From: Planctomycetota bacterium
GTDB taxonomy: Bacteria > Planctomycetota > Planctomycetia > Gemmatales > Gemmataceae
Reading direction: 5' to 3'
DNA length: 34,586 nt
Assembly (NCBI GenBank): GCA_016873225.1
Contig: VGXS01000037.1
Coordinates: 1-34,586, forward strand
Shown here: positions 17,941-26,686 of the stretch, piece by piece
Layout: each line of letters opens with the position of its first letter
How positions within the stretch are numbered: the first letter of the stretch is position 1
Notes under the pieces: model-generated
Database searches by the model: none
Told to the model about the DNA's origin: nothing
What the model saw: only the letters and a program-made list of their open reading frames with translations
Made by a program: the position numbers and the translations under genes

Positions 17941-18606
17941 TTACTTCGCCACGTCCGCGACGAGGGTGGCGTAGTGCCGGACCTCTTCGTACTTCTTGCC
18001 GTCGTGTTCGCCGGCCTTGGCCTCGGTCAGTTTCAGGTAGGCCGCGTACCGACCGGTCTTCTCGAACCCGGGCGTGAACCCGTCCTTGTCCGTCGTCACC
18101 TTCTCCTTGGTGCCGTCCGGCAACACCACCGTGCCCTCGGCGCCGGCGACCGGCTTGCCCTTCGCCAGCAGTTGGAACCGCGTCTTCCCGGCTTCCGTGA
18201 CGGGCATGATCTCCAGGGCCGCCGCGTCGCCAACGGTCGCGGACTTCGCCCCTGCACCGGCGAGCACGGCTTTCGGGTGGTACACGAGCAGGGTCGGCTT
18301 CTCGGACTTGGACAGCAGCCCGTACGCCGCGGTGCCGTAGACCACGGACGCGCCCTTCGGCAGCTTCGCGGCGAACGAGTGATCGCCCTTCGTGCACTCG
18401 ACCGGCACGTCCTTGCCGTCGATCCGGGCGACGAGCTTCAGCCCGGCGACCTTGTCCATCTTCACCTTCTCGTCGGGTTCGAGCGAGTCGCTGAACACGA
18501 CGGTGGCGGCCCCGCCGTCCTTCGCCGGGACGACGTACACCATGTGCGCGTGGGTCGCGGCCGCACACGCGGCGAGGGCGACAACCGACAGCATCAACCG
18601 ATTCAT
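17941..18606 (-). CDS. DUF4198-like exported protein
   Basis: 221 residues. Signal peptide NRLMLSVVALAACAAATHA, with the mature protein probably starting at or near the His of HMVYVVPAKDGG. The body fits DUF4198: VVFSDSLEPDEKV, PTLLVYHPKAVL, LLAKGKPVAGAEGTVVLPDG and VTTDKDGFTPGFEKTGRYA, then a HYATLVADV end. DUF4198 proteins are periplasmic and often accompany Ni/Co or other metal uptake genes. A His close to the mature N-terminus would suit metal binding. Position between the lipoprotein and DUF1800 genes supports a role in the same operon. Confidence 0.8.
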   Translation of the reverse strand: MNRLMLSVVALAACAAATHAHMVYVVPAKDGGAATVVFSDSLEPDEKVKMDKVAGLKLVARIDGKDVPVECTKGDHSFAAKLPKGASVVYGTAAYGLLSKSEKPTLLVYHPKAVLAGAGAKSATVGDAAALEIMPVTEAGKTRFQLLAKGKPVAGAEGTVVLPDGTKEKVTTDKDGFTPGFEKTGRYAAYLKLTEAKAGEHDGKKYEEVRHYATLVADVAK

Positions 18607-18633
18607 GGGGAGCTCCGGGTATGGGGTCTGAGG

Positions 18634-18843
18634 TTAGCGTTTCTTCTTGCGCTGGGATTCAGCGAGTTTCTTTTTCGCCTCGTCGTCCAGGTTGTCGACG
18701 ACGTACGGGTCGTCCTTCTGCTCCGCGTCCATCTTCTGGTACTCGGCCCAGGTGATCTTCTTGGCGGGGTCGCCGGTGGCCGGTGTGGAGGAGCCACACC
18801 CGACCACGGCGAGGGCAAGCACGAGGAGGATCAGTCGCGGCAC
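18634..18843 (-). CDS. Small lipoprotein (69 aa)
   Basis: Lipoprotein signal PRLILLVLALAVVGCGSS with lipobox AVVGC (Cys 16). The short mature part is charged: DPAKKITWAEYQKMDAEQKD, then DEAKKKLAESQRKKKR. It is translated 11 nt after the pseudopilin stop and 27 nt before DUF4198. No family is recognised. The highly basic tail may contact the envelope or nucleic acid; unknown. Confidence 0.75.
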   Translation of the reverse strand: MPRLILLVLALAVVGCGSSTPATGDPAKKITWAEYQKMDAEQKDDPYVVDNLDDEAKKKLAESQRKKKR

Positions 18844-18854
18844 AGCGGTCTCCG

Positions 18855-19823
18855 TTAGTAGTCGCCGTTGATGACCTCGCCGCCATTGCGACTGCCCAAG
18901 GCCCGATAGGTATCCATCGAAATCGACTGCCGGACGAACTTGACCGACCCGTCAGCAAACACGAAGTTCACGCCGCCAGAATTCGCGCTGCGGAACGAGT
19001 ATTTGCCGTCCTCCCCAACCCGCGCCGGGTCATACGGCCAGGTGGCGACCTGTTGCAGGTTCATCGGCGTGATGGTGTGGGTGTAGCTGAAGTAGATGTG
19101 TCCGTAATTCCAGGTCGTGTCGCCGGTGCGAACTTGTCCTGAGTTCGGACCACTGGTGAACGTGTAGCCTTTGAGAGTGTGGTGGGCTTCACCCGCCATA
19201 AACGTGTTGGAAGTGCCATCGGTGATGGACGCGAAGGTGACTTTCCCGAACTCTCCAGGAATGATCACCCCGTCATCCGGGGTAAAGCCATTCCGGCCCG
19301 TTCCTGGCTGCCCGACCCCGCGGAAGTAGCGGTTCCCGGCACACCAGTAGTAGCTTGACCAACCGGGGTACGGCACAGCCGCCGGCGGCGGGTCGGACGG
19401 GGCCACAAAGGTCTTCAGGGGCGTATCCGAGATCATCTTGTTGGTCCACCCATCGCGCACTTCTACGGTGTCAAACGGGTGCAGGCGCGGGTTGTAACGC
19501 CGCGCGAGGTTATCCTGCTCCAGGTGCGGCAGGATCACCGCCCACCCGCTGCTGATGACGTGGAAGTTCGGATCGACCGAGGTCCACGTTCCGTTGGGAT
19601 TCTGCGCCGCGGGGTAGTAGTTGGCTTGCGGGAACGAGTTGTTCGTGCCCAGGAAGTTGTGGACGGCCAGCCCGATCTGCTTCAGATTGTTCTGGCTCTG
19701 GGTGCGGGCGGCAGCCTCACGGACCTTCTGCACGGCTGGGAGAAGCAGACCGATCAGGATGGCGATGATGGCGATCACCACCAGCAACTCGATCAGCGTA
19801 AAAGCACTTCGACGACGCTTCAT
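18855..19823 (-). CDS. DUF1559 pseudopilin-like protein
   Basis: 322 residues. Type IV pilin/type II secretion N-terminus [20 protein letters not shown] with the prepilin peptidase site before Phe and Glu at +5, followed by [20 protein letters not shown]. The DUF1559 body ([28 protein letters not shown]) and the C-terminal [11 protein letters not shown] block are present. The usual H-X9-DG motif has Asn/Ser in place of His ([14 protein letters not shown]). These pseudopilins are hugely expanded in Planctomycetes. The start overlaps the PepSY gene by 4 nt (ATGA). Confidence 0.93.
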   Translation of the reverse strand: MKRRRSAFTLIELLVVIAIIAILIGLLLPAVQKVREAAARTQSQNNLKQIGLAVHNFLGTNNSFPQANYYPAAQNPNGTWTSVDPNFHVISSGWAVILPHLEQDNLARRYNPRLHPFDTVEVRDGWTNKMISDTPLKTFVAPSDPPPAAVPYPGWSSYYWCAGNRYFRGVGQPGTGRNGFTPDDGVIIPGEFGKVTFASITDGTSNTFMAGEAHHTLKGYTFTSGPNSGQVRTGDTTWNYGHIYFSYTHTITPMNLQQVATWPYDPARVGEDGKYSFRSANSGGVNFVFADGSVKFVRQSISMDTYRALGSRNGGEVINGDY

Positions 19824-21145
19824 TTCAACAACTCATGAGGAACTGAGAGGACGGGTGCTTCGACCACGGTTTCGATCGTGGTCGAAGCGGGCGACCGCTG
19901 CCGGAGGCGGCCGTAGAGCCACTCGGCGGCGAGCACAACGACGAGCGACAGGCCGACGGTCGGCAGCGCGACGGCCAGTAGCAGAATCAGGACGACAACC
20001 AGCTTCGGAACGCGGGCCTCGCTCGCCCTCGGGAACCCGGTGCGGCCCGCCGGTCGGCGGGCCAGCCACATCCACATCCCGCTTACCCCAAGACCGGCGA
20101 GCACCAGACACGCGACCAGCGCTAGCACCTTCGTGGCGGTGCCGCCGATCGTGCCCATGTGGATCGGCAACACGTACAGCCGGGCCTGCTCGACCGCCGA
20201 CAGGTGCTCGGCCCGCTTGTCGCTCAGCACCGCGCCGGTGTACTGATCGACGGCGACCGACCCGTCCACGGACGGCCCGCCCCGACTTCTTGCAGTGAAG
20301 GCGAAGGAATCGGTGGGTTTCTTGGGCAGCGTCAAACTGAGTGTCTGATGAGGGAACCGCTCGCGGGCCGCGGCCACCGCGACATCGACCGACACCGGAG
20401 TCGCCTTCGCGGACTGTGCCTGCGACGGCGGGGCGGCGAGCAGGTCGCGGGGAAAGTTCCCGGCCCCATTCGAGACGCCGTTGAACGACCACAGCCACAC
20501 AACCGTGAAGAACAGCCCCGTGAACGCGATCAGGGCGATGACGGGAGCCAGAATTACGCCGCCGACCGTGTGCAGGTCGCGGAGCACGACGTAAGGATTA
20601 CTCCGCAGGCGCGGGAGCCAAACTCCCCAGACACGGCTCCACCGGTCCGGCCACCAGAGGAAGACGCCGCTGATTAGCAACACCAGCGTCCACGAGGTGG
20701 TGAGTTCCACGGCAATCCGGCCGAAGGTACCCGCGAAGAGCGACCGGTGCAGCGTCAGCACCGCGGAGAAGAACGGCGAGCGGACATCTCCATCGGCGAT
20801 CACCGCCGCCGTGTACGGGTAGACGAACACCGCCGGGAGTGCGCCCTTCTCGGCACCGGGCCGCTCGACCTGGACGACGGTGCTCTTCCGCGGGTCGGCC
20901 GGGAGCGTCACCCGCGTCGGCTTCCAGTCCGGGTGCGCCGCCTTCACCGTGGCGATCTGCTCGCTCAACGGCCTCCGCTCACCGACCGGCTCGACGAGCC
21001 GCACATCGGCCTGTTGCCAGTCCTCGATCTCCTCGCGGAACGTGTAGAGGGCACCGGTCAGCGCGACGACGAGCAGCACCGGGCAGGCCACGAGCCCGGC
21101 CCAGAAGTGCCACCGCCACACCCGCCGGAAGAACGAATCCGCCAC
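19820..21145 (-). CDS. PepSY-associated transmembrane protein
   Basis: 441 residues; GTG start at 21145. The N-terminus [20 protein letters not shown] is the classic PepSY-TM opening, with transmembrane helices at about 13-34, 145-165, 195-225, 340-362 and 383-412. A periplasmic region holds [23 protein letters not shown] PepSY repeats, and [15 protein letters not shown] and [20 protein letters not shown] supply heme-type His residues. Family members are inner-membrane proteins linked to iron or other metal uptake and ferric reduction. It is the first gene of the long minus-strand run, 20 nt downstream of the 21-bp dyad. Confidence 0.9.
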   Translation of the reverse strand: MADSFFRRVWRWHFWAGLVACPVLLVVALTGALYTFREEIEDWQQADVRLVEPVGERRPLSEQIATVKAAHPDWKPTRVTLPADPRKSTVVQVERPGAEKGALPAVFVYPYTAAVIADGDVRSPFFSAVLTLHRSLFAGTFGRIAVELTTSWTLVLLISGVFLWWPDRWSRVWGVWLPRLRSNPYVVLRDLHTVGGVILAPVIALIAFTGLFFTVVWLWSFNGVSNGAGNFPRDLLAAPPSQAQSAKATPVSVDVAVAAARERFPHQTLSLTLPKKPTDSFAFTARSRGGPSVDGSVAVDQYTGAVLSDKRAEHLSAVEQARLYVLPIHMGTIGGTATKVLALVACLVLAGLGVSGMWMWLARRPAGRTGFPRASEARVPKLVVVLILLLAVALPTVGLSLVVVLAAEWLYGRLRQRSPASTTIETVVEAPVLSVPHELLK

Positions 21146-21164
21146 TCTACTGCGTCCTGATACC

Positions 21165-21185
21165 TAGTAATACTAAGTAATACTA
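21165..21185. promoter_or_regulatory. Putative Fur/Zur-type operator (21-bp dyad)
   Basis: Left half TAGTAATACT, central A, right half AGTAATACTA: 9 of 10 pairs match, the only mismatch being at the fifth position from the centre. It also contains two overlapping TAGTA-A-TACTA sites. It is AT-rich inside GC-rich DNA and ends 20 nt before the GTG of the PepSY gene, where it would cover promoter or leader. Shape and size suit Fur-family repressors. It matches no specific Zur or Fur consensus that I can name with certainty. Confidence 0.5.
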
Positions 21186-21257
21186 TTGAGTACGAAGCAA
21201 CTCGTCCACCGGTTCACGCGAATTTCCGCTTTTCTTTCCTGAGACCGTTACGAAGTG

Positions 21258-21476
21258 TCAGTCGCCGAGGTCGGGCCAACGGAACCGGCGCCCGACCTGG
21301 GCAACGACTCCGGAAAAGGCGAACGCGGCCGTGCACCCCAGCACGATGCTCGCCCCGCTCGACGCCTTGAGCAGATACGACGCCACCAGCCCGACAACCG
21401 CGCAGACCGTCGAGAGCAACGCAGCCAGGAGCATTCGTCGTGTGAGGCGGTGGCGATCAAGGCGACGAGCAGAACC
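21258..21476 (-). pseudogene. ZnuB-like metal ABC permease, C-terminal remnant
   Basis: The last ~70 codons of an ABC-3 family (ZnuB/TroC-like) permease: RRMLLAALLSTVCAVVGLVA, then SYLLKASSGASIVLGCTAAF, ending RRFRWPDLGD. The SGASIVL segment in the last helices is characteristic of zinc/manganese permeases. Upstream, homology is lost near 21476 and a plus-strand Kelch-like fragment begins, so the 5' end is missing. On the same strand and 112 nt before the PepSY gene, it suggests that a zinc-uptake gene originally preceded the operon. The longer frame to 21575 is not homologous. Confidence 0.7.
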
Positions 21477-21495
21477 CGGCGAAACACTACGACTG
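21470..21495. other. Breakpoint between ZnuB remnant (-) and Kelch-like fragment (+)
   Basis: Two unrelated genes lose their 5' ends head to head at the same place. That is the expected trace of an inversion, deletion or chimeric join. No insertion sequence or inverted repeat is visible at the junction. Confidence 0.6.
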
Positions 21496-21671
21496 ATGGT
21501 GGCGAGTACGACCCTGTCAAGGACCGCTGGAGCCCGCTGACATGGGCGAACGGCCCGGCCGGACGCGGGATGCACTCGGCCGTCTGGACCGGTCGTGGGA
21601 TGATGATCTTCAGAGGATCGACCGGTGGGTTCTCCGCGTTCTCCGATGCTCTGCTCTGGGAGCCACGCTGA
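21485..21671 (+). pseudogene. Kelch-like repeat protein, C-terminal fragment
   Basis: The plus-strand frame reads TTDGGEYDPVKDRWSPLTWA, then NGPAGRGMHSAVWTGRGMMIF and FSDALLWEPR-stop. This is the repeat GG.Y.P..D.W.P....NAP.GR..H.AVWTG of secreted Kelch-type proteins. Only about 60 codons remain, with no start or ribosome-binding site. It ends 171 nt before the DUF1549 gene. Confidence 0.65.
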
Positions 21672-21760
21672 CCGAGTCGAACATCACCGTAGCGAAAGTT
21701 GTAATAGAAATCTTCGTGTAAGCCAGATACAGTTGTTAATGATTATTTGTGCGTTGGAAC

Positions 21761-21780
21761 TCGCGGCCCACGGGCCGCGA
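21761..21780. promoter_or_regulatory. GC hairpin upstream of DUF1549/1553 gene
   Basis: Arms TCGCGGCCC and GGGCCGCGA are exact reverse complements with a 2-nt AC loop. It lies in the 171-bp non-coding stretch 21672-21842, whose upstream half (GTTGTTAATGATTATTTG) is unusually AT-rich and may hold the promoter. No T-run follows the hairpin, so a leader structure is as likely as a terminator. Confidence 0.45.
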
Positions 21781-21842
21781 CACGACCCAACCCTATTCGG
21801 TGCTCGGGGCCGAAGTCGCCGATTACTATCGTGAGGTTCTGT

Positions 21843-24344
21843 ATGGATCGGGCACCTCGAAACCCATGGTTCGGTCGCGCCTGGTCGCGGGTGGTGCCGT
21901 GCGTTCTGTTGCTCGGTTCGCTACTCCTGCCAACCCAGTCCGGCGACGCGGCCGAGCCGAAGAACGAGTCTCGCGAGTCGCTCGCCACACAAATCGATCG
22001 CATCGTCGCCAAGAGTTATCGTGGTCCGGAGATTCCGCTGGCCACGGACTTCGAGTTCCTCCGCCGGGTCTACCTCGACCTGTTGGGGCGTGGCCCCACG
22101 GTGAAGGAGACCGACGCGTTCCTCGTTCGACTTCGGGCGAAGCCCAGCGATTCACAACTGATCCGCTCGCAACTGATCGACGAACTCCTCGACCGGGAAG
22201 AGTTCTCGCGATATTTCGCGAAGGTTCTGGACGTCCTGTTCACCGAGCGGCGCGAAGTCATCGGCATGCTGGAGTTTCGCAACTGGCTGAGACAATGGCT
22301 GGAAGAACGCAAGCCGCTGAACGAACTGTGTACGGAAATCCTTGCCGCAGACGGCTCGGACGAGAAGCACCGGCCGGCTGCGGCTTTTTTTCTGAACCGC
22401 AACGCTGACCCGAACCAGATGACCCGCGACGTCGGGCGCATCTTCCTCGGTCGCGATCTGCAATGTGCCCAGTGCCACGACCATCCGAACGTCGACGATT
22501 ACGAACAGGCGGAGTACTTCGGCATCTTCTCCTTCGTGAATCGGACGTACTTGTTCACGGATGCGAAGCAAGGCAACAAGCCCTACCTCGGCGAGAAGGC
22601 CGAAGGCAACCCGGAGTTTTCGTCCGTGTTCAAGCGTCAGGCGGCCAAGACAGTGGCCCAGCCCGCCCTCCCGATGGCACTCGCGTTGGACTCGGAACCA
22701 GATTTTCTCGACGCGAACGAGGCGTACATCGTGAAGCCGGAGAAGGAACAACGTGCCATTCCCCGGTACAGCCGACGGCAGCAACTCGCGGTGTTGGCCA
22801 CGCACCCGGAAAATGAACTCTTCAACCGGAACCTCGCCAACCGCCTCTGGGCGATCATGATGGGAACGGGCGTCGTCCACCCCGTGGACATGCACCACTC
22901 CGACAATCCTCCGGTCTCGGCTGAACTCTTGCGACTGCTTGCCGAGGAACTCGTCCGCTGCCGATACGATGTGAGAGCGTTTCTGCGTGAGGTCGCGCGA
23001 TCACGCACGTACCAGCAATCCGTCCGTACGCCCGACTTGCGGAACTGGTCGGGGCCGGTCGGCGGGGTTCAGTCGCTGGATCACGAAATGGCGAAACTCG
23101 CCGCCGAGATGAAGGGAATTGAAACTCAACGCCAGCAGGCGGAACTCGCACTGAGTAGTGCCACGAAGAAGCTGGCTTCGAAGCAGAGCGACGTGGCAAA
23201 ACAGCAGTCACATGTCTACGCCGCGAAGAAGGAACTCCAAGAGTTGTCCGGCCAGCGGAACACGGAAGTTGTGAAACTCGCCGAGATCCGAACGCGGCAA
23301 GGGAAGGCTCAGGACACGATCGTCGCGTTGCAAGCCACCTTAAAGGAACTGGAGAAGGTCGCGCAACTGACGCCCGACGAGCAGGTGAAGTCGTTGCAAG
23401 CCACCGTGAACACTCGCCTCACGACCGCGACGCAGACGAAGCAGGCGGTGGACAAAGAATTGCCAGCCCAGGAGAAGGCGGTGCAACAGGCGACGAAACG
23501 AGTGGAGGAGCAACGCAGTCGGGTGCTGGCCCTTGCCAGCCGCAAGTTGGCGTGGACCGAGTTTGTCGTGGAGGCCCGCGGCGGCGTCCGGCGTGCTCAG
23601 TCGCAACTGCTTCAGTTGCAGGATCGCCAGTCGGATGTCGAGCAACAGAAATTGCAACTGACGACCTTGAGCGATTGGCTCACATCGCGGGAACGGCTGC
23701 GGTCGATCCCGACCACGGCAGATGCCGCGGTCGTCAAGAAGCAGAAAACCGACTTCGACCTGAAGCAGACCGGTCTGATTGAGAAGTGGCGGCGAGGGTA
23801 CGCAATCCAACAGGTTCGCGGCTTGAACGGGGAGCAGATGGGCGGAGCCATTTACCACGCTTTGGAACTCGATCAACCCGTTCGAGCCAAGGCGTTCGCC
23901 GAGTGGGAGGCCAAGCATCAGGGCGATGCGAAAATGAAGAACGACGCGGCGAAACGCGAGAGCCACGTGACGACGGCCGTTGCGGTCAACTTCTGGGATA
24001 CCCTGGAAAAAGATGTCATGCGGCTGTACTCCGCTCCGGCCGGTGCCCCGCAGGACGGCTTCATCGCCACGGTCGATCAGGCGCTTATGATCCAGAATGC
24101 GCCGTCCGTGCACACATGGCTGAAGCCGAACCCCGGCACCCTCACGCATCGCGTAGCAGCCATCGAGAGTCCGAACGAAGTCGCTCGACAGATATACCTA
24201 GCCGTTCTCGCGCGGCTACCGGAGGCGGAGGAAACCGCCTTAGTGACGAAGTTGCTCAACGAGAATCCGAAAGAACGGGCCGCAATCCTTCAGGAACTCG
24301 TTTGGGGGCTGATTGCCTCGGCCGAGTTCCGCTTCAGTTCGTAA
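21843..24344 (+). CDS. DUF1549/DUF1553 planctomycete protein with coiled-coil insert
   Basis: 833 residues. The ATG at 21843 is preceded by GTGAGG and gives a signal/anchor (WSRVVPCVLLLGSLLLPTQS); the frame upstream to 21747 is unlikely to be coded. DUF1549 (~45-235) has DFEFLRRVYLDLLGRGPT and a CxxCH heme-type motif in LQCAQCHDHPNVDDY. DUF1553 starts about 295 (QLAVLATHPENELFNRNLANR). It is interrupted at ~415-620 by a Gln/Lys/Glu-rich coiled coil (starting DHEMAKLAAEMKGIETQRQQ), then resumes and ends LVWGLIASAEFRFSS. The family is exported and of unknown function. The DUF1501 gene follows by 15 nt. Confidence 0.9.
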   Translation: MDRAPRNPWFGRAWSRVVPCVLLLGSLLLPTQSGDAAEPKNESRESLATQIDRIVAKSYRGPEIPLATDFEFLRRVYLDLLGRGPTVKETDAFLVRLRAKPSDSQLIRSQLIDELLDREEFSRYFAKVLDVLFTERREVIGMLEFRNWLRQWLEERKPLNELCTEILAADGSDEKHRPAAAFFLNRNADPNQMTRDVGRIFLGRDLQCAQCHDHPNVDDYEQAEYFGIFSFVNRTYLFTDAKQGNKPYLGEKAEGNPEFSSVFKRQAAKTVAQPALPMALALDSEPDFLDANEAYIVKPEKEQRAIPRYSRRQQLAVLATHPENELFNRNLANRLWAIMMGTGVVHPVDMHHSDNPPVSAELLRLLAEELVRCRYDVRAFLREVARSRTYQQSVRTPDLRNWSGPVGGVQSLDHEMAKLAAEMKGIETQRQQAELALSSATKKLASKQSDVAKQQSHVYAAKKELQELSGQRNTEVVKLAEIRTRQGKAQDTIVALQATLKELEKVAQLTPDEQVKSLQATVNTRLTTATQTKQAVDKELPAQEKAVQQATKRVEEQRSRVLALASRKLAWTEFVVEARGGVRRAQSQLLQLQDRQSDVEQQKLQLTTLSDWLTSRERLRSIPTTADAAVVKKQKTDFDLKQTGLIEKWRRGYAIQQVRGLNGEQMGGAIYHALELDQPVRAKAFAEWEAKHQGDAKMKNDAAKRESHVTTAVAVNFWDTLEKDVMRLYSAPAGAPQDGFIATVDQALMIQNAPSVHTWLKPNPGTLTHRVAAIESPNEVARQIYLAVLARLPEAEETALVTKLLNENPKERAAILQELVWGLIASAEFRFSS

Positions 24345-24359
24345 CGGAGCCAAGCAGTC

Positions 24360-25655
24360 ATGCAAGAACAGCACTACCGACCGTGCGGCGATATCGAGCA
24401 CCTGCTCGGGCGTCGGCAATTCATGGGCGACCTTTTGGCCGGTGCTGGTCTCCTCGCGGGGTCGAGTCTGCTCGCCAGTCCCGTGGGTGCCGCGGAAGTC
24501 GCCAAGCGGGGCAAGTCGGTGGTCGTCGTGTACCTCAACGGCGGGATCAGCCAGTTCGAGTCGTGGGACCCGAAGTCGAGCCTCGAAACGGGCGGGCCGT
24601 TCAAGGCGCTCCCGACAACGGTGCCGGGGATTCACATCTCGGAACTGCTGCCGCACACCGCGAAGCAGATGCACCGCATGGCACTCGTCCGCAGCCTGAA
24701 CACGAAGCAGGACGACCACGGGCTGGCGAACAACCTGGTGCGCAGCGGACGGATGACGCAGTCGGCGACGGAGTACCCCGAACTCGGCGCCGTCGTGGCG
24801 AAGGGGTTGGAGCGTGCGGACTTCCCGCTGCCCGGCCACATCGCCACGATGCCCGCTGGGGTCGGTGGTCGGGGGAACAACGCCGCGTACCTCGGGCCTC
24901 GATACGCCAGCGTGACTGTTGGTGCCGAGAAAGGCGGCGTTGCGAACGCGAAGTTGCCCGACGGCATGACCGTGACCGCCGATCAACGCCGACACGACTG
25001 GCGGCGGTTCGCCAACAGCCGGTTCCGCGACAAGGTCGATTCCGTGGAGATCGACGCATACACCCAGACCTATGAGCAGGCCCTCCGGCTGATAGAACGC
25101 CGCGAACTGTTCGATATCACCCGTGAGCCGACGAAGGTTCAGGACGCCTACGGGAAGTCCGAGCTCGGCAAACAATTTCTCCTGGCTCGGCGACTGGTCG
25201 AACAGGAGGTGCCGTTCGTGGAGATTCAACCCGGCGGTTGGGACTTCCACCACAACAACTTCGAGTTCCATCTGCACTACGTGTCCGACTTTGACAAGCC
25301 GTTCGCCCTGTTCTTGGAAGAACTTGCTCAGCGCGGCCACCTCGACCGCACTCTCGTCGTCGTGATGACGGAGTTCGGTCGCACGCCGCGGATCAACACC
25401 GGCTACGGTCGCGATCACTACTCGCGAGCGTGGTCGATCGCCCTCGCCGGTTGCGGCATAAAACACGGGGCCGTCATCGGCAAGACCGACGCGAAGGGCA
25501 TCGACGTCACCGATCGGCAGGTCGATCACCGCCACCTGTTCCACACCTATCTGCAAGCAATCGGCATCAACTCGTCAAGCGAGTTCGACATTGCCGGTCG
25601 GAAGTTTCCGATCGCCGATCCTGCCGTGGGCCCCATCAAGGAGTTGTTAGCATGA
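24360..25655 (+). CDS. DUF1501 exported protein
   Basis: 431 residues. Twin-Arg-like leader LGRRQFMGDLLAGAGLLAG. DUF1501 marks are VVVYLNGGISQFESWDPK, MHRMALVRSLNTKQDDHG, QPGGWDFHHNNFEFHL (with IQ before it), LVVVMTEFGRTPRINTGYG and RDHYSRAWSIALAGCG. It is the usual partner of DUF1549/1553 proteins, with the DUF1549 gene 15 nt upstream. The stop overlaps the WD40 start as ATGA. It differs from the operon DUF1501 at 15129 in its C-terminal half, so the two belong to different subfamilies. Confidence 0.92.
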   Translation: MQEQHYRPCGDIEHLLGRRQFMGDLLAGAGLLAGSSLLASPVGAAEVAKRGKSVVVVYLNGGISQFESWDPKSSLETGGPFKALPTTVPGIHISELLPHTAKQMHRMALVRSLNTKQDDHGLANNLVRSGRMTQSATEYPELGAVVAKGLERADFPLPGHIATMPAGVGGRGNNAAYLGPRYASVTVGAEKGGVANAKLPDGMTVTADQRRHDWRRFANSRFRDKVDSVEIDAYTQTYEQALRLIERRELFDITREPTKVQDAYGKSELGKQFLLARRLVEQEVPFVEIQPGGWDFHHNNFEFHLHYVSDFDKPFALFLEELAQRGHLDRTLVVVMTEFGRTPRINTGYGRDHYSRAWSIALAGCGIKHGAVIGKTDAKGIDVTDRQVDHRHLFHTYLQAIGINSSSEFDIAGRKFPIADPAVGPIKELLA

Positions 25656-26650
25656 CATCGATGAAGACTCCGGTGACGCTCGACCTGAGCGCCGCCAAGG
25701 TGGTGACCGACTGGACGCACACCGCGAATCTGCTCTGTTGCCGCGTCGATCCGACCGGTAAGTACGTGGTCGCGGGTGCGATCGACTACACCGTCCAGCG
25801 CTGGGAGATCGCCACCGGCAAAAAGACGGTGCTGGTCGGCCACCAGAACTGGGTGCGCACGCTCGGCTTCTCGCCGGACGGGAAGACCCTGTATTCCGGT
25901 GCCTACGACGGTCGGCTGCTCGCGTGGGAGATTGGCTTGGAGACGCCCAAGCCTGTCAAGGACATCCCGGCTCACCAAGGCTGGCTGCGCGGCCTCGCGG
26001 TCAGCAGTGATGGTCAGCGCGTCGCGACGTGCGGCAACGACAAACTCGTGAAAGTCTGGTCCGCCGCAGACGGCAAGCTGATCCGCGAATTGCCCGGCCA
26101 CGCCCACGTCCCCTATTGCCTTCACTTCGTCCCCGGCTCGCACGAACTGGTCGTCGGTGATACCTTCGGCAACATCCACCACTGGAAGGCCGACGATGCC
26201 AAGCCGAGTCGCTCCTTCGAAGTGAAGGAAATATTCTATCACATCGGCGATCTCGCGCCGTTCGGCGGCATCATCAACCTTGCCTTCAGCCCGGACGGTC
26301 GAACCTTGACCGCTTCGGGGTTGCACAAGGCAAGCAACGCACTCGCCGGCAGCCGCCGACCGGTCGCGGTCTCGTTCGACTGGAAGACCGGCGAGAAACG
26401 GCCCAAGCACGAATCGATGAAAAAGGAAATCGACGGCACCATGTGGCGAGCGGTGATCCATCCCACGGGCACCCTCATCGGCGTGTTCGAGAAACAAGTC
26501 GGCTTCTGGAATGCGGGCGTTCCCGACGTCGCCCACCTGGCCGCGACGCCAAGCGACATCTACGACTGCGACCTCCATCCGAATCAGCTCGACCTCTACA
26601 CGGCCCACTACGACGGCCACCTGCGAGCAATGCGAATCGGCCGGGGATGA
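25652..26650 (+). CDS. WD40-repeat protein
   Basis: 332 residues; ATG 25652 overlaps the DUF1501 stop by 4 nt. No signal peptide. WD40 blades: LLCCRVDPTGKYVVAGAIDY..VQRWEI, WVRTLGFSPDGKTLYSGAYD, WLRGLAVSSDGQRVATCGND and YCLHFVPGSHELVVGDTFG, then INLAFSPDGRTLTASG and a final DCDLHPNQLDLYTAHYDG. About seven blades would make one propeller. DUF1549-DUF1501-WD40 runs are common in Planctomycetes, and the WD40 protein presumably works with its two neighbours. Confidence 0.88.
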   Translation: MTSMKTPVTLDLSAAKVVTDWTHTANLLCCRVDPTGKYVVAGAIDYTVQRWEIATGKKTVLVGHQNWVRTLGFSPDGKTLYSGAYDGRLLAWEIGLETPKPVKDIPAHQGWLRGLAVSSDGQRVATCGNDKLVKVWSAADGKLIRELPGHAHVPYCLHFVPGSHELVVGDTFGNIHHWKADDAKPSRSFEVKEIFYHIGDLAPFGGIINLAFSPDGRTLTASGLHKASNALAGSRRPVAVSFDWKTGEKRPKHESMKKEIDGTMWRAVIHPTGTLIGVFEKQVGFWNAGVPDVAHLAATPSDIYDCDLHPNQLDLYTAHYDGHLRAMRIGRG

Positions 26651-26686
26651 GAGAAGGGTGTGAGCGGTGCGTATCGGCAGACCGGG

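Noticed and set aside
21731..21749. Fur-box-like AT-rich stretch upstream of DUF1549
   Set aside because: Only a partial match to a Fur-type inverted repeat and no symmetry comparable to the dyad at 21165; more likely ordinary promoter DNA.
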